NCBI RefSeq assembly: GCF_009728735.1
Contig: NZ_CP024636.1
Location: 3,413,387 to 3,477,386 of the forward strand
Length of the DNA stretch: 64,000 bases
Direction: 5' to 3'
Source of the DNA: Pantoea phytobeneficialis
Lineage (GTDB): Bacteria > Pseudomonadota > Gammaproteobacteria > Enterobacterales > Enterobacteriaceae
Shown in pieces: positions 1 to 8,836 of the stretch. Each line of letters starts with the position of its first letter. Within the stretch, counting starts at the first letter, position 1. The notes beneath the pieces are model-generated. The model did not search any database and was not told where the DNA came from. It worked only from the letters and a program-made list of their open reading frames with translations. Position numbers and translations under genes: made by a program.

Positions 1-20
1 TGACGTTCAACCGGAATCAC
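1..20 (-). CDS. DeoR/GlpR-family regulator, 5' end only
   Basis: Reading the minus strand, a GGAGG Shine-Dalgarno followed five bases later by GTG opens a frame that begins M-I-P-V-E-R before the window edge. Sugar-operon DeoR repressors such as E. coli YgbI start with a similar IPAER-type sequence, and a DeoR gene commonly sits divergent from ltnD/otnK operons. Only six codons are visible, so the assignment rests on those residues, the good ribosome binding site and the context. An in-frame ATG twelve bases upstream is a less likely start because it lies on the Shine-Dalgarno itself. It probably regulates the divergent threonate operon. Confidence 0.45.
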
Positions 21-279
21 AATCGCCTCCATGAAATTATCATTTTTTCACATTGTAGAGCATCGCTTCTTTACATGCAGTAGATATTATCCCTGTGGAA
101 TGTAAGCAAAAATCGCCCAAAGCCTGCGGATAAGCCACGTCGTGGCTGTGTGAAATGTTGTTATGAGAGATGCGTCGAAGTTAATTTTTGTGATTCTCCG
201 CACATTTATCCGCCAGTGTCTGCGGCAGAATTAACAGCAATGAACAAATAATCACTTAAATTAACAATGGAGGTTCGCT
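21..279. other. Divergent intergenic region upstream of ltnD
   Basis: This 259-base gap separates the truncated DeoR-like gene from ltnD and must hold the promoters of both. It is A+T-rich with several TGTGA/TCACA half-sites (for example near 50 and 150), but I could not assemble a convincing full CRP site or a clear sigma-70 pair. No open reading frame of note lies in it. The ltnD ribosome binding site GGAGG is at 269-273. Confidence 0.4.
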
Positions 280-1188
280 GTGTCAGCAACCGTCAATAAT
301 ATCTGTGTAGTGGGTTTGGGTTCGATGGGTATGGGCGCGGCGCAGTCCTGTATTCGTGCCGGTTTAAACACCTGGGGGGTTGATCTCAATCCCCAGGCGC
401 TGGAAACCCTGCGTCAGGCCGGCGCGCGTGACGCACAGACCTCCGCTGCCGCGTTCGCTCAGGAACTGGATGCGGTGTTACTGCTGGTGGTCAATGCCGC
501 GCAGGTTAAAGCGATTCTGTTCGGCGACAACGGTCTGGCGGCACAACTCAAACCCGGTACCGTGGTCATGGTGTCCTCCACCATCTCAGCCCAGGACGCG
601 CAGTCCATTGAACAACAACTGGTGCAGCATCAACTGGTGATGTTGGATGCGCCGGTATCCGGCGGCGCAGCGAAAGCAGCAACCGGCGACATGACGGTGA
701 TGGCATCCGGTAGCGAGGAAGCCTTTGCTCGCCTGCAACCGGTACTGGACGCGGTTGCCGCGAAAGTCTACCGCGTGGGTAGCGACATCGGTCTTGGCTC
801 AACAGTGAAAATCGTTCATCAGTTACTGGCAGGCGTGCATATCGCCGTTGGTGCAGAAGCGATGGCCCTGGCTGCGCGAGCAGGCATCCCGCTGGAAACC
901 ATGTATGACGTCGTGACCAATGCGGCAGGAAACTCCTGGATGTTTGAAAACCGCATGCGTCATGTGGTGGATGGCGACTATTCACCGAAATCAGCGGTCG
1001 ATATCTTTGTCAAAGACCTCAACCTGGTGGCCGACACCGCCAAATCCCTGCATTTCCCGCTACCACTGGCCTCGACTGCACTCAACATGTTTACCGAAGC
1101 CAGCAACGCGGGTTACGGGCGTGAAGACGACAGTGCGGTGATCAAAATCTTCAGTGGCATCACGCTGCCCCAGCCGAAGGGGAAGTAA
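280..1188 (+). CDS. ltnD: L-threonate dehydrogenase
   Basis: A 302-residue member of the beta-hydroxyacid dehydrogenase family, which oxidises L-threonate to 2-oxo-tetronate with NAD+ in the cytoplasm as the first step of tetronate catabolism. Visible motifs are the N-terminal Rossmann GLGSMG (residues 12-17), the substrate-binding DAPVSGG (123-129) and the catalytic lysine K177 in GSTVK. The start is GTG, supported by GGAGG six bases upstream. It is the first gene of a tight operon with otnK, otnC and otnI; that combination distinguishes it from 3-hydroxyisobutyrate or tartronate semialdehyde reductases of the same family. The substrate could be another four-carbon sugar acid. Confidence 0.88.
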   Translation: MSATVNNICVVGLGSMGMGAAQSCIRAGLNTWGVDLNPQALETLRQAGARDAQTSAAAFAQELDAVLLLVVNAAQVKAILFGDNGLAAQLKPGTVVMVSSTISAQDAQSIEQQLVQHQLVMLDAPVSGGAAKAATGDMTVMASGSEEAFARLQPVLDAVAAKVYRVGSDIGLGSTVKIVHQLLAGVHIAVGAEAMALAARAGIPLETMYDVVTNAAGNSWMFENRMRHVVDGDYSPKSAVDIFVKDLNLVADTAKSLHFPLPLASTALNMFTEASNAGYGREDDSAVIKIFSGITLPQPKGK

Positions 1189-1190
1189 CC

Positions 1191-2453
1191 ATGCGTTTAG
1201 GTGTCATTGCTGACGATTTTACCGGCGCGACTGATATCGCCAGTTTTCTGGTGCAAAACGGCCTGCCGACAATTCAGTACAACGGCGTGCCGGAAAGTGT
1301 GGATAGCCTGAGTGCACGGGCGATAGTTATCAGCCTGAAGTCACGCTCTTGCCCACCCCAGCAGGCGATTGATCAGTCGCTGGCGGCACTGCGCTGGTTG
1401 CAGCAGCAGGGCTGCGATCGTTTCTACTTTAAATATTGCTCCACCTTTGACAGCACCGCACAGGGCAATATCGGTCCGGTGACGGATGCACTGCTGGCTG
1501 AATTAGGTGAAAGCCAGACGGTGATTTCACCTTCTTTACCCGTCAATGGTCGTACCGTCTATCAGGGTTACCTGTTCGTCGCTGATCAACTGCTGTCGGA
1601 ATCCGGCATGCGCCATCATCCGGTGACACCGATGACGGATAGCAACCTGGTACGTCTGATGACGCGTCAGGCGCAGGGTAAGGCTGCCGTGATCAATGCC
1701 AGCCAACTGGATAAAGGCGCAGATGTGGTGCGTGACCAACTGGCAACGTTGAAAACCCAGGGTATCAACTATGTGGTGCTGGATGCGCTGCATGAGCAAC
1801 ACCTGCTGACCCAGGGTGAGGCCTTAAAAGAGATGCGCCTGGTGACCGGCGGTTCCGGGCTGGCAATCGGTATTGCTCGCGCCTGGTCAACGGCGCAACA
1901 GAATGCGGCCGAAGCGGAGTGGGCCGGGCGGCCACAGGGCCAGCGTGCGGTTGTCATCTCAGGTTCCTGCTCGCAAATGACCAACCGCCAGGTCAACACC
2001 TATCGCCAGATCGCACCCTCATTCGAGGTGCAGGTTGAGCGCTGTCTCGAAGATGCGGCCAGCTATGCCGATGAATTGTGCGACTGGGTGGCGGCGAACA
2101 GCCAGCAGGCTCTGGCTCCGCTGCTTTACGCCACTGCCGATGCACAGCAGTTGCAGGCGATTCAGCAGCAGTACGGTGCCGCACGCAGCAGTGAAGCGGT
2201 TGAGCTGCTGTTTGCCGCCGTTACCCGTGAGCTGAAGGCACGCGGCTGGCAGCGGTTTATTGTGGCCGGTGGTGAGACCTCGGGAGTGGTGGCACAAACC
2301 CTCGGTGTGACCGCCTTCCACATTGGTCCGACGATTTCACCCGGCGTACCCTGGGTGCGTGATATTCATCAACCGCTGTCGCTGGCCCTGAAATCAGGCA
2401 ACTTTGGCGATGAACAATTTTTCGCCCGCGCACAAACGGAGTTCTCTGCATGA
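1191..2453 (+). CDS. otnK: 3-oxo-tetronate kinase
   Basis: A 420-residue protein of the four-carbon acid sugar kinase family (formerly DUF1537), predicted to phosphorylate 3-oxo-tetronate to the 4-phosphate using ATP. The N-terminal signature VIADDFTGATD (about residues 4-14) is characteristic, and the C-terminal half carries the glycine-rich nucleotide-binding GGETSG segment. The length is normal for the family. The ATG lies two bases after the ltnD stop and the gene overlaps otnC by four bases, so the genes are translationally coupled. The product feeds the decarboxylase OtnC. Confidence 0.88.
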   Translation: MRLGVIADDFTGATDIASFLVQNGLPTIQYNGVPESVDSLSARAIVISLKSRSCPPQQAIDQSLAALRWLQQQGCDRFYFKYCSTFDSTAQGNIGPVTDALLAELGESQTVISPSLPVNGRTVYQGYLFVADQLLSESGMRHHPVTPMTDSNLVRLMTRQAQGKAAVINASQLDKGADVVRDQLATLKTQGINYVVLDALHEQHLLTQGEALKEMRLVTGGSGLAIGIARAWSTAQQNAAEAEWAGRPQGQRAVVISGSCSQMTNRQVNTYRQIAPSFEVQVERCLEDAASYADELCDWVAANSQQALAPLLYATADAQQLQAIQQQYGAARSSEAVELLFAAVTRELKARGWQRFIVAGGETSGVVAQTLGVTAFHIGPTISPGVPWVRDIHQPLSLALKSGNFGDEQFFARAQTEFSA

Positions 2454-3076
2454 CCGAACAACAAGCCCGCCTGGAGATGGTGCAACTCGGCGCCTCGTTT
2501 TTTCAGCGTGGTTACGCGACCGGCTCGGCAGGAAACCTGTCGCTGTTACTGGAAGATGGCAACCTGTTGGCGACGCCAACCGGTTCCTGCCTTGGCGAGT
2601 TACAGGCCGACCGTCTGTCGAAAGTGACGATGCAGGGCGAATGGATTTCCGGTGATAAGCCGTCAAAAGAGATCGCTTTTCACCGCGCACTCTATCTGAA
2701 CAACCCACAATGCAAAGCGGTGGTTCATCTGCACAGTCATTACCTGACGGCGCTCTCCTGCTTGCAGGGGCTGGACACGGAAAACTGCATCCGTCCATTT
2801 ACGCCTTATGTGGTGATGCGCGTGGGGGATGTGCCGGTGGTGCCGTATTACAAGCCAGGCGATCAGCGCCTGGCGGAAGACCTGGCACAACTGGCGTCAC
2901 GTTATCGCGCCTTTTTACTGGCAAACCACGGGCCGGTGGTGGTCGGGAAAACGTTACGCGAAGCGGCGGATAACACCGAAGAGTTGGAAGAAACGGCACG
3001 CCTGATGTTCACGCTGGGCGATCGTGCCATTCGTTATCTGAGTGATGACGAAGTGGCAGAGTTGAGGAATTACTGA
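2450..3076 (+). CDS. otnC: 3-oxo-tetronate 4-phosphate decarboxylase (class II aldolase family)
   Basis: A 208-residue class II aldolase/adducin-fold protein, predicted to decarboxylate 3-oxo-tetronate 4-phosphate to dihydroxyacetone phosphate. Metal-binding histidines are visible in HLHSHY (around residue 88) and the family motif ANHGPVVVG near residue 160. It starts inside the end of otnK (ATGA overlap) and its stop shares a base with the otnI start. Related fuculose-phosphate aldolases share the fold; the otnK neighbour favours the OtnC role. Confidence 0.86.
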   Translation: MTEQQARLEMVQLGASFFQRGYATGSAGNLSLLLEDGNLLATPTGSCLGELQADRLSKVTMQGEWISGDKPSKEIAFHRALYLNNPQCKAVVHLHSHYLTALSCLQGLDTENCIRPFTPYVVMRVGDVPVVPYYKPGDQRLAEDLAQLASRYRAFLLANHGPVVVGKTLREAADNTEELEETARLMFTLGDRAIRYLSDDEVAELRNY

Positions 3077-3855
3077 TGCCAAAGTTTGCTGCTAATTTAT
3101 CTACACAATTCAATGAAGTGCCGTTTCTGGAACGTTTCGCTGCGGCAGCCAACGCGGGGTTTCGCGCCGTTGAATTCCTGTTTCCTTATGACTACCCGGC
3201 AGAGGTGCTGAAAGCCGAACTGGAGAAATATCAACTGGAACTGGTGCTGTTCAATACCGCCGCAGGCAATGTTGCCGCAGGGGAGTGGGGTGTTTCAGCC
3301 ATTCCGGGCCGCGAAGCGGAGGCGCACGCGGATATCGATCGTGCGCTGGAGTATGCACTGGCGCTCAACTGCCCGCAGGTACATGTGATGGCGGCGACCG
3401 TCGCGCCAGGGGCTGACCGTACGGCGTATGAAACAACGTTTGTCAGCAACATGCACTACGCAGCTGAACGTTTTGCCCCGCATGGGATTCGTCTGCTGTT
3501 GGAAGCGCTAAATCCGGTAACCAAACCGCATTACCTCTACGCCAGTCAGTACCAGACGCTGGCGATGATGGAGCGCATCGACAGATCGAATGTTTTCACC
3601 CAATTGGATCTGTTCCACGCGCAGTTGGTGGATGGCAATCTCAGTCACCTGATTAAGACCTATGCGGGTCGCTATCGTCATATCCAGATTGCTTCTGCAC
3701 CGCATCGCCATGAGCCTGATGAAGGTGAAATCAACTATCCGTGGCTGTTCAACCTGCTGGATGAGGTGGGTTACGACGGTTGGGTTGGCTGTGAATATTT
3801 TCCTCGCACCACCACGGAAGCGGGTCTGGGCTGGTTCGCACCTTACGCACAATAA
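3076..3855 (+). CDS. otnI: 2-oxo-tetronate isomerase (hydroxypyruvate isomerase-like)
   Basis: A 259-residue TIM-barrel protein of the hydroxypyruvate isomerase/AP endonuclease 2 family, predicted to interconvert 2-oxo- and 3-oxo-tetronate, linking the LtnD product to OtnK. Family segments include LLEALNP (about 142-148), QLDLFHAQ (about 178-185) and a C-terminal GCEYFP, which contribute metal-binding acidic and histidine residues. The start overlaps the otnC stop by one base. The length matches Hyi/OtnI proteins. In another setting it could be called hydroxypyruvate isomerase; the four-gene operon argues for OtnI. Confidence 0.85.
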   Translation: MPKFAANLSTQFNEVPFLERFAAAANAGFRAVEFLFPYDYPAEVLKAELEKYQLELVLFNTAAGNVAAGEWGVSAIPGREAEAHADIDRALEYALALNCPQVHVMAATVAPGADRTAYETTFVSNMHYAAERFAPHGIRLLLEALNPVTKPHYLYASQYQTLAMMERIDRSNVFTQLDLFHAQLVDGNLSHLIKTYAGRYRHIQIASAPHRHEPDEGEINYPWLFNLLDEVGYDGWVGCEYFPRTTTEAGLGWFAPYAQ

Positions 3856-3869
3856 CCCTGAGTTTTACC

Positions 3870-3908
3870 GCCCCACACACAGGACACACGTTGCCCCGTG
3901 GGGCTTTT
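3870..3908 (+). terminator. Stem-loop after otnI
   Basis: GCCCCAC at 3870-3876 pairs with GTGGGGC at 3898-3904, followed by TTTT. The loop is long (21 bases), so this may be a weak terminator or an mRNA-stabilising hairpin that lowers read-through into the permease gene rather than ending the transcript. Confidence 0.45.
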
Positions 3909-3976
3909 GTAACCTTTGTTTTGCCTGAGCCAGAGAAATCTGTACCCGAATATACTAATTAAATCAGAGGACTATC

Positions 3977-5329
3977 ATGTCAACCGCGTTGTTGTTAACC
4001 ATCGCTGTCGCCAGCATTGTGATCCTGCTGCTGCTGGTGATTAAAGCCAGAGTTCATCCGTTTGTCGCTCTGTTGATTGTCAGCCTGCTGGTGGCGATTG
4101 CTACCGGAATCCCGGCGGAAAAAATCATGGAGACCATTTATAGCGGCATGGGCAGCCTGCTGGGACATATCACCATTATTATCGTGCTGGGGGCGATGCT
4201 CGGCGCAGTGATTGAAGCCTCTGGCGGCGCGGAGTCGCTGGCCCAGCGTTTCAGTAAAACGCTGGGTATGAAACGTACCGTCGCTGCGCTGACAATGGCG
4301 GCATTTATCCTCGGTATTCCGGTATTTTTCGAAGTGGGCTTTATCATCGTTATCCCGCTTATTTACGGTTTCACCAAAGTGGCACGCGTCTCGCCCGTGA
4401 AATTTGGTCTGCCGATGGCCGGTGTGATGTTGACGGTGCATGTGGCATTGCCAACCCATCCAGGGGCGGCGGCAGCGGCGGGCATACTGCATACCGATAT
4501 GGGCTGGCTGATGATGCTCGGCATTCTGATCTCCATCCCGGTCGGCATTGTTGGTTACTACGTGGCGAAAATGATGAATCGCCGTCAGTACCATCTGTCC
4601 GTTGATGTACTGGAACAATTGCAACTGGCAAAACCAGAAGGGACGACCAGCACCCAGGAAACCCCTCCGGGCGCGATGACCATTGCTGGTTTGATCGTGG
4701 TGCCGATTGTATTAATTGTGCTGGGTACCCTGTCACACTCCATGCTGGCTGAGGGCAGTGTTTTACGGTCAATTATGACCGTCATCGGCACCCCACCGAT
4801 TGCGCTGTTGATTGCCCTGGCGTTGGCAGCATGGTTGCTCGGCGTGCGTCGTGGCTGGAGCAAGGACAAACTGGAAGATTTGACCGGCCGCGCTATCCCC
4901 AGTTCCGCCAGTGTCATTCTGGTCGCCGGCGCGGGTGGCGCTTTTGGTAAAGTGCTGGTCGAGTCAGGCGTGGGCAAAGCGCTGGCGGTAACGCTGGAGA
5001 CACTCCACCTGCCATTGGTTCCGGCCGCATTTATTCTGTCGCTGGCGCTGCGTGCGTCGCAGGGTTCCGCCACCGTGGCAATTCTCACCACCAGCGGCCT
5101 GCTGAGTCAGGCGGTCGGTGATGTCACCGATATGCAGCGTGTGCTGGTGACGCTGGCAGCCTGTTTTGGTGGCCTCGGCTTGTCACATGTAAATGATGCC
5201 GGATTCTGGGTAGTGACCCGTTATCTGGGGCTGTCAGTCGCCGATGGCCTGAAGACCTGGACAGTCCTGACCACATTGATGGGGCTGAGCGGTTTTGCAC
5301 TGACCTGGCTGGTGTGGGCGTTGATCTAA
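3977..5329 (+). CDS. GntP-family permease
   Basis: A 450-residue inner-membrane protein of the GntP (gluconate:H+ symporter) family, with about a dozen hydrophobic segments and a conserved glycine/alanine-rich core (for example ILVAGAGGAFG in the second half). Family members import gluconate and other sugar acids by proton symport. Its place 120 bases after otnI, on the same strand, suggests that it brings in L-threonate, D-erythronate or a related acid for the ltnD-otnKCI pathway. The ribosome binding site AGAGGA precedes the ATG. The substrate is inferred from context only. Confidence 0.85.
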   Translation: MSTALLLTIAVASIVILLLLVIKARVHPFVALLIVSLLVAIATGIPAEKIMETIYSGMGSLLGHITIIIVLGAMLGAVIEASGGAESLAQRFSKTLGMKRTVAALTMAAFILGIPVFFEVGFIIVIPLIYGFTKVARVSPVKFGLPMAGVMLTVHVALPTHPGAAAAAGILHTDMGWLMMLGILISIPVGIVGYYVAKMMNRRQYHLSVDVLEQLQLAKPEGTTSTQETPPGAMTIAGLIVVPIVLIVLGTLSHSMLAEGSVLRSIMTVIGTPPIALLIALALAAWLLGVRRGWSKDKLEDLTGRAIPSSASVILVAGAGGAFGKVLVESGVGKALAVTLETLHLPLVPAAFILSLALRASQGSATVAILTTSGLLSQAVGDVTDMQRVLVTLAACFGGLGLSHVNDAGFWVVTRYLGLSVADGLKTWTVLTTLMGLSGFALTWLVWALI

Positions 5330-5338
5330 CTGAGGTGA

Positions 5339-5360
5339 GAGCGGGCATCCGCCCGCTCTT
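5339..5360. terminator. Bidirectional terminator between permease gene and sbcB
   Basis: A perfect eight-base inverted repeat, GAGCGGGC (5339-5346) and GCCCGCTC (5351-5358) with a four-base loop, lies between two convergent genes. The T-run is short in both directions, but the GC-rich stem and its position suggest a shared terminator. Confidence 0.65.
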
Positions 5361-5362
5361 GA

Positions 5363-6784
5363 TTAAGAAACCAGCTCCTGCGCGTACAAATACAGCGCTT
5401 TCAACAAACCCAGCTTCTCCGCATTCCCTTCATGCAAACTCGCCAACGACTCCAGCTCCAGCAGAAACGCCTGCACGCGTTCAGCATTCAGCGCTTCGCG
5501 ACGATGCTGTAACCAGCGTTGCTGCTCGGCGTCATCCAGCGTGCCGGGGAAATTGCGCGCCCGATAGCGAAACAATAACTTCGCGATACGCTTGTCATCA
5601 AAGGTTAAGTCCAGCGCGGGTAAATTCTGCGGCGGTGTCTGGCGCACGATATTCATCGCTGCACGATCGGCATCGCTGAAAAATCCGTTGTAGAGCTGTG
5701 CATCCACATCATCCGAGGGGGTAAAAGGCTCAGCTTCGGCAAACAACGTCACCACTTTTTCGCGCACTTCCGCATGCTGGCGCAGCAGGGCGAGGTTGGC
5801 GAGGCAGTGCTGACGATCGATATTCAGGCGTTCCGCATCTTCCGGGCGCAGGGTATTCGCCGGGGCCAGCACCGGGCATTTGTTGATATGCACCAGTTTG
5901 ATGGGCACCGCCGCGAGGTCGCCCAGCGCGGTGTGGCGGGTATACAGCCGCTCACGCAATTCATCTGGCGACAGCGTCAACAGCGTGCTCATATCCCCCG
6001 CCAAATCAGCCACAATCAGCGCGTTACGGTTATCCGGATGCCACGCCAGCGGCACGACCCAACTGGTATTGCCGCGTGCCGCACCAAACATTCCCGAAAC
6101 GTGCACCAGCGGCTTCATTTGCGGAATATCGATCAGCGTCATCAGTTTCTGTTTATTACGATGAGTAAACAGGAACTCAAACAATTTTGGTTGTTTCTCT
6201 TTGACCAGCTTCGCCATCGCTAATGTGGCGTAAACGTCAGACATCGCATCATGCGCCTGCTCGTGTGCCACGCCATTGGCTTTGGTCAGATGTTCCAGCT
6301 TAAAGCTGGGGAAGCCGTCATCATTTTCCGGCCAGACAATGCCTTCCGGGCGCAATGCATAGCAGGCACGCATCACATCAAGCAGATCCCAGCGTGAATT
6401 GCCGTTCTGCCAGCTCCAGCCATAAGGATCGAAGAAATTACGATAGAAAATGTTGCGGGTGACTTCGTCATCAAAACGCACGTTGTTGTAACCCACCACG
6501 CAGGTCTGTGGCTCGCTAAACAGGCTGTGGATACGTTCGGCAAAGGCCGCTTCCGTGACGCCACGCGCCTGCGCGGTTTGCGGCGTAATGCCGGTGATCA
6601 TCACCGCCTCCGGTTGCGGCAAATAATCATCCGCTGGCTGGCAATAAAACACCTGCGGTTCACCTGTGGCATTGAAATCTTTATCAGTACGCAGCCCGGC
6701 AAACTGCGCCGGTCGGTCGAGTGACGGGCTTTTGCCGAAAGTCTCGTAATCGTGAAACAAAAAGGTGAAGTCGGAGGCGGGCAC
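5363..6784 (-). CDS. sbcB: Exodeoxyribonuclease I
   Basis: A 473-residue homologue of E. coli ExoI (475 residues), a processive 3'-to-5' single-strand DNA exonuclease in mismatch repair and recombination. The N-terminal DEDD exonuclease fold begins with FLFHDYETFG (about residues 8-17), whose D and E are metal ligands; the ExoIII motif with HDAMSDVYAT lies near residue 180, followed by the SH3-like and helical C-terminal region of the family. Gene order with dacD and sbmC matches the E. coli chromosome, which supports orthology. It is transcribed away from dacD. Confidence 0.95.
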   Translation of the reverse strand: MPASDFTFLFHDYETFGKSPSLDRPAQFAGLRTDKDFNATGEPQVFYCQPADDYLPQPEAVMITGITPQTAQARGVTEAAFAERIHSLFSEPQTCVVGYNNVRFDDEVTRNIFYRNFFDPYGWSWQNGNSRWDLLDVMRACYALRPEGIVWPENDDGFPSFKLEHLTKANGVAHEQAHDAMSDVYATLAMAKLVKEKQPKLFEFLFTHRNKQKLMTLIDIPQMKPLVHVSGMFGAARGNTSWVVPLAWHPDNRNALIVADLAGDMSTLLTLSPDELRERLYTRHTALGDLAAVPIKLVHINKCPVLAPANTLRPEDAERLNIDRQHCLANLALLRQHAEVREKVVTLFAEAEPFTPSDDVDAQLYNGFFSDADRAAMNIVRQTPPQNLPALDLTFDDKRIAKLLFRYRARNFPGTLDDAEQQRWLQHRREALNAERVQAFLLELESLASLHEGNAEKLGLLKALYLYAQELVS

Positions 6785-6977
6785 GGCGTTATCCTGGCAA
6801 TGGAAAAATCAACGCACAGGATAGTCGCCCGGCTGACACAGTACAACCTTCCTCCCGGGGTCTGCGTGCCAGCGCGCAGAATTTGTCCTCAGTTCATACT
6901 TTTTTTCAATTTATTCAAACCTCTTAAAGCCATTTGCCGTAAAACGTGCGGCGGTAAATTCATTTTTTGAGGAAGAA

Positions 6978-8147
6978 GTGTTGAAAAGGCGTCTGCTGGT
7001 TACTGTTTCTGGAATGATTGTTTGGGCATCGCTGGCGCAGGCTGACGACAGCATGCCGTTCCCCCTGACGCCTCCGGCGATTGATGCGGCTTCCTGGGTA
7101 CTGATGGACGCCACAACCGGACAGATTCTCACCGCCGGGAATCCCGATGAGGAGCGCAACCCCGCCAGCCTCACCAAGCTGATGACTGGCTATGTGGTGG
7201 ATCGTGCCATCGACCAACACAAAATCAGCCGTGACGATGTGGTGACGGTGGGTAAAGATGCCTGGGCGGCCGGCAACCCGGTATTCAAAGGTTCCTCGCT
7301 GATGTTTCTCAAACCCGGCGATAAGGTCACGGTACGTGATCTGAGCCGTGGCGTGATCATCGATTCCGGTAACGATGCCTGTGTGGCGCTGGCCGACTAC
7401 GTCGCGGGCAGCCAACAAAACTTTGTCACCATGATGAACAGCTACGTGCAAAAGCTCGGCCTGACCCATACCCATTTTGAAACCGTCCACGGTCTGGATG
7501 CACCCGGTCAGCACACCACCGCGCGCGACCTGGCGGTACTGTCACGCGCCATCATCAGTGGCGAACCCGATTTCTATGCCATGTACAGCGAGAAAACCCT
7601 CACCTGGAACGGTATTACGCAGAACAACCGCAACGGATTGCTGTGGGATAACAACCTGCACGTCGATGGCCTGAAAACCGGCCACACCGAAACCGCCGGT
7701 TTTAACATCATCGCGTCAAACATCGTTGGTCAGCATCGGCTGATTGCGGTGATCATGGGCGGCAAAAGCTCCAAAGGGCGTGAAGAACAGGCGCGTAAGC
7801 TGCTGGTCTGGGGACAAAATAACTTCGACACCGTCCAGTTGTTCCATGCCGGGAAAAAAATCGGCACGGAAAACGTCTGGTACGGCAATCCGCATCAGGT
7901 TGATGTCGGTACCACCCAGGATATCTACCTGTCACTGCCGCGCGGCGAAGTGCAAAACGTTAAAGCCAAATACGTTATCGATCGTAAGGATCTGGAAGCG
8001 CCGTTAAAGGCCAATGAACAGATCGGCGAGATTCAGGTGATGGACAAAGATAAACAGCTGGCGAGCTATCCGCTTTACGCGCTCAACGCGGTCAATAAAG
8101 CGGGTATCGTGACGCGCATTGAAGATTACCTGAAGCAAAAACTGTAA
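6978..8147 (+). CDS. dacD: D-alanyl-D-alanine carboxypeptidase (PBP6b type)
   Basis: A 389-residue penicillin-binding protein that trims the terminal D-alanine from peptidoglycan pentapeptides in the periplasm. An N-terminal signal peptide (about 1-22, ending near AQA-DD) precedes the catalytic domain with S64-x-x-K67 (SLTK), S130-G-N132 and K233-T-G235, then a C-terminal beta domain and an amphipathic tail expected to anchor it to the inner membrane. The start appears to be GTG at 6978 with GAGGA upstream, or the adjacent TTG three bases later. Position beside sbcB and sbmC identifies DacD rather than DacA or DacC. Confidence 0.92.
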   Translation: MLKRRLLVTVSGMIVWASLAQADDSMPFPLTPPAIDAASWVLMDATTGQILTAGNPDEERNPASLTKLMTGYVVDRAIDQHKISRDDVVTVGKDAWAAGNPVFKGSSLMFLKPGDKVTVRDLSRGVIIDSGNDACVALADYVAGSQQNFVTMMNSYVQKLGLTHTHFETVHGLDAPGQHTTARDLAVLSRAIISGEPDFYAMYSEKTLTWNGITQNNRNGLLWDNNLHVDGLKTGHTETAGFNIIASNIVGQHRLIAVIMGGKSSKGREEQARKLLVWGQNNFDTVQLFHAGKKIGTENVWYGNPHQVDVGTTQDIYLSLPRGEVQNVKAKYVIDRKDLEAPLKANEQIGEIQVMDKDKQLASYPLYALNAVNKAGIVTRIEDYLKQKL

Positions 8148-8203
8148 GCATGAACTAACTTCGGTATCAGTGCCGTAGAGTGTCGCTGATATCGAGGTCA
8201 ATC

Positions 8204-8665
8204 ATGAAAACATCTGTTGTTGAACGTCCGGCGCAACACTGGGTCGGCTATCATCTGCAAGGTCCGTGGCAGGAGACGGTGCCACAGGGCTTTGCTCAGC
8301 TTAAAGTCTGGGCCGCGCGTCACGGCCTGTCAGGCGAGTGGATGGCCATTTATTATGGTAATCCGCAGGAGCTGCCCCCGGAAGAACTCAGGGTAGAAAC
8401 GGTGCTGACCGTCCCGGCCGATTATGCGCTGGCAGCGGGTGGCGATATTCAGCATGGCACTCTGGCCGGCGGCCATTATTTCCACACCTGCACGGAAGTA
8501 CTGAACAACGATTTCTTCGCGGCCTGGAATGAATTTTTTGCACAATTGCAGGCGCGCAGTGACTGGCAGGTGGATAATCGTCCCTGTTATGAACACTATC
8601 TTTCGGATGGATCGCAAAGTGGTAACTGGCTACTGAACATGTACATCCCGGTTCGGCCCCGCTAA
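8204..8665 (+). CDS. sbmC: DNA gyrase inhibitor (GyrI-like)
   Basis: A 153-residue GyrI-like/AraC effector-binding-domain protein. In E. coli SbmC (157 residues) protects against microcin B17 and modulates gyrase supercoiling in the cytoplasm. I chose the ATG at 8204 (MKTSVVERPAQ) because GAGGTC lies just upstream; an in-frame start at 8180 would add eight residues of poor sequence. The gene lies 56 bases after dacD in the conserved dacD-sbmC-yeeA order. E. coli sbmC is SOS-controlled, but I did not find a clear LexA box here. Confidence 0.85.
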   Translation: MKTSVVERPAQHWVGYHLQGPWQETVPQGFAQLKVWAARHGLSGEWMAIYYGNPQELPPEELRVETVLTVPADYALAAGGDIQHGTLAGGHYFHTCTEVLNNDFFAAWNEFFAQLQARSDWQVDNRPCYEHYLSDGSQSGNWLLNMYIPVRPR

Positions 8666-8836
8666 AAAAGGGGCTGGCGTTACATCTATGTTTCTATTGG
8701 GGAAATTTGATGTTGCGTTGATGTTGATTTTTGTAAGCAGTGGTCAAAAAGTCAGGAAAAACGCGTGTCAGGTGTTAAGGGATCTGGTTTCGCCAGGGTA
8801 ACATAGCGCGCAAAATTTTCCCGCACCCGGATAATC

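Noticed and set aside
3995..4624. A 209-codon minus-strand frame within the permease gene, rich in His and Gln
   Set aside because: The composition is the reverse reading of a hydrophobic membrane-protein gene; no ribosome binding site or domain was seen.
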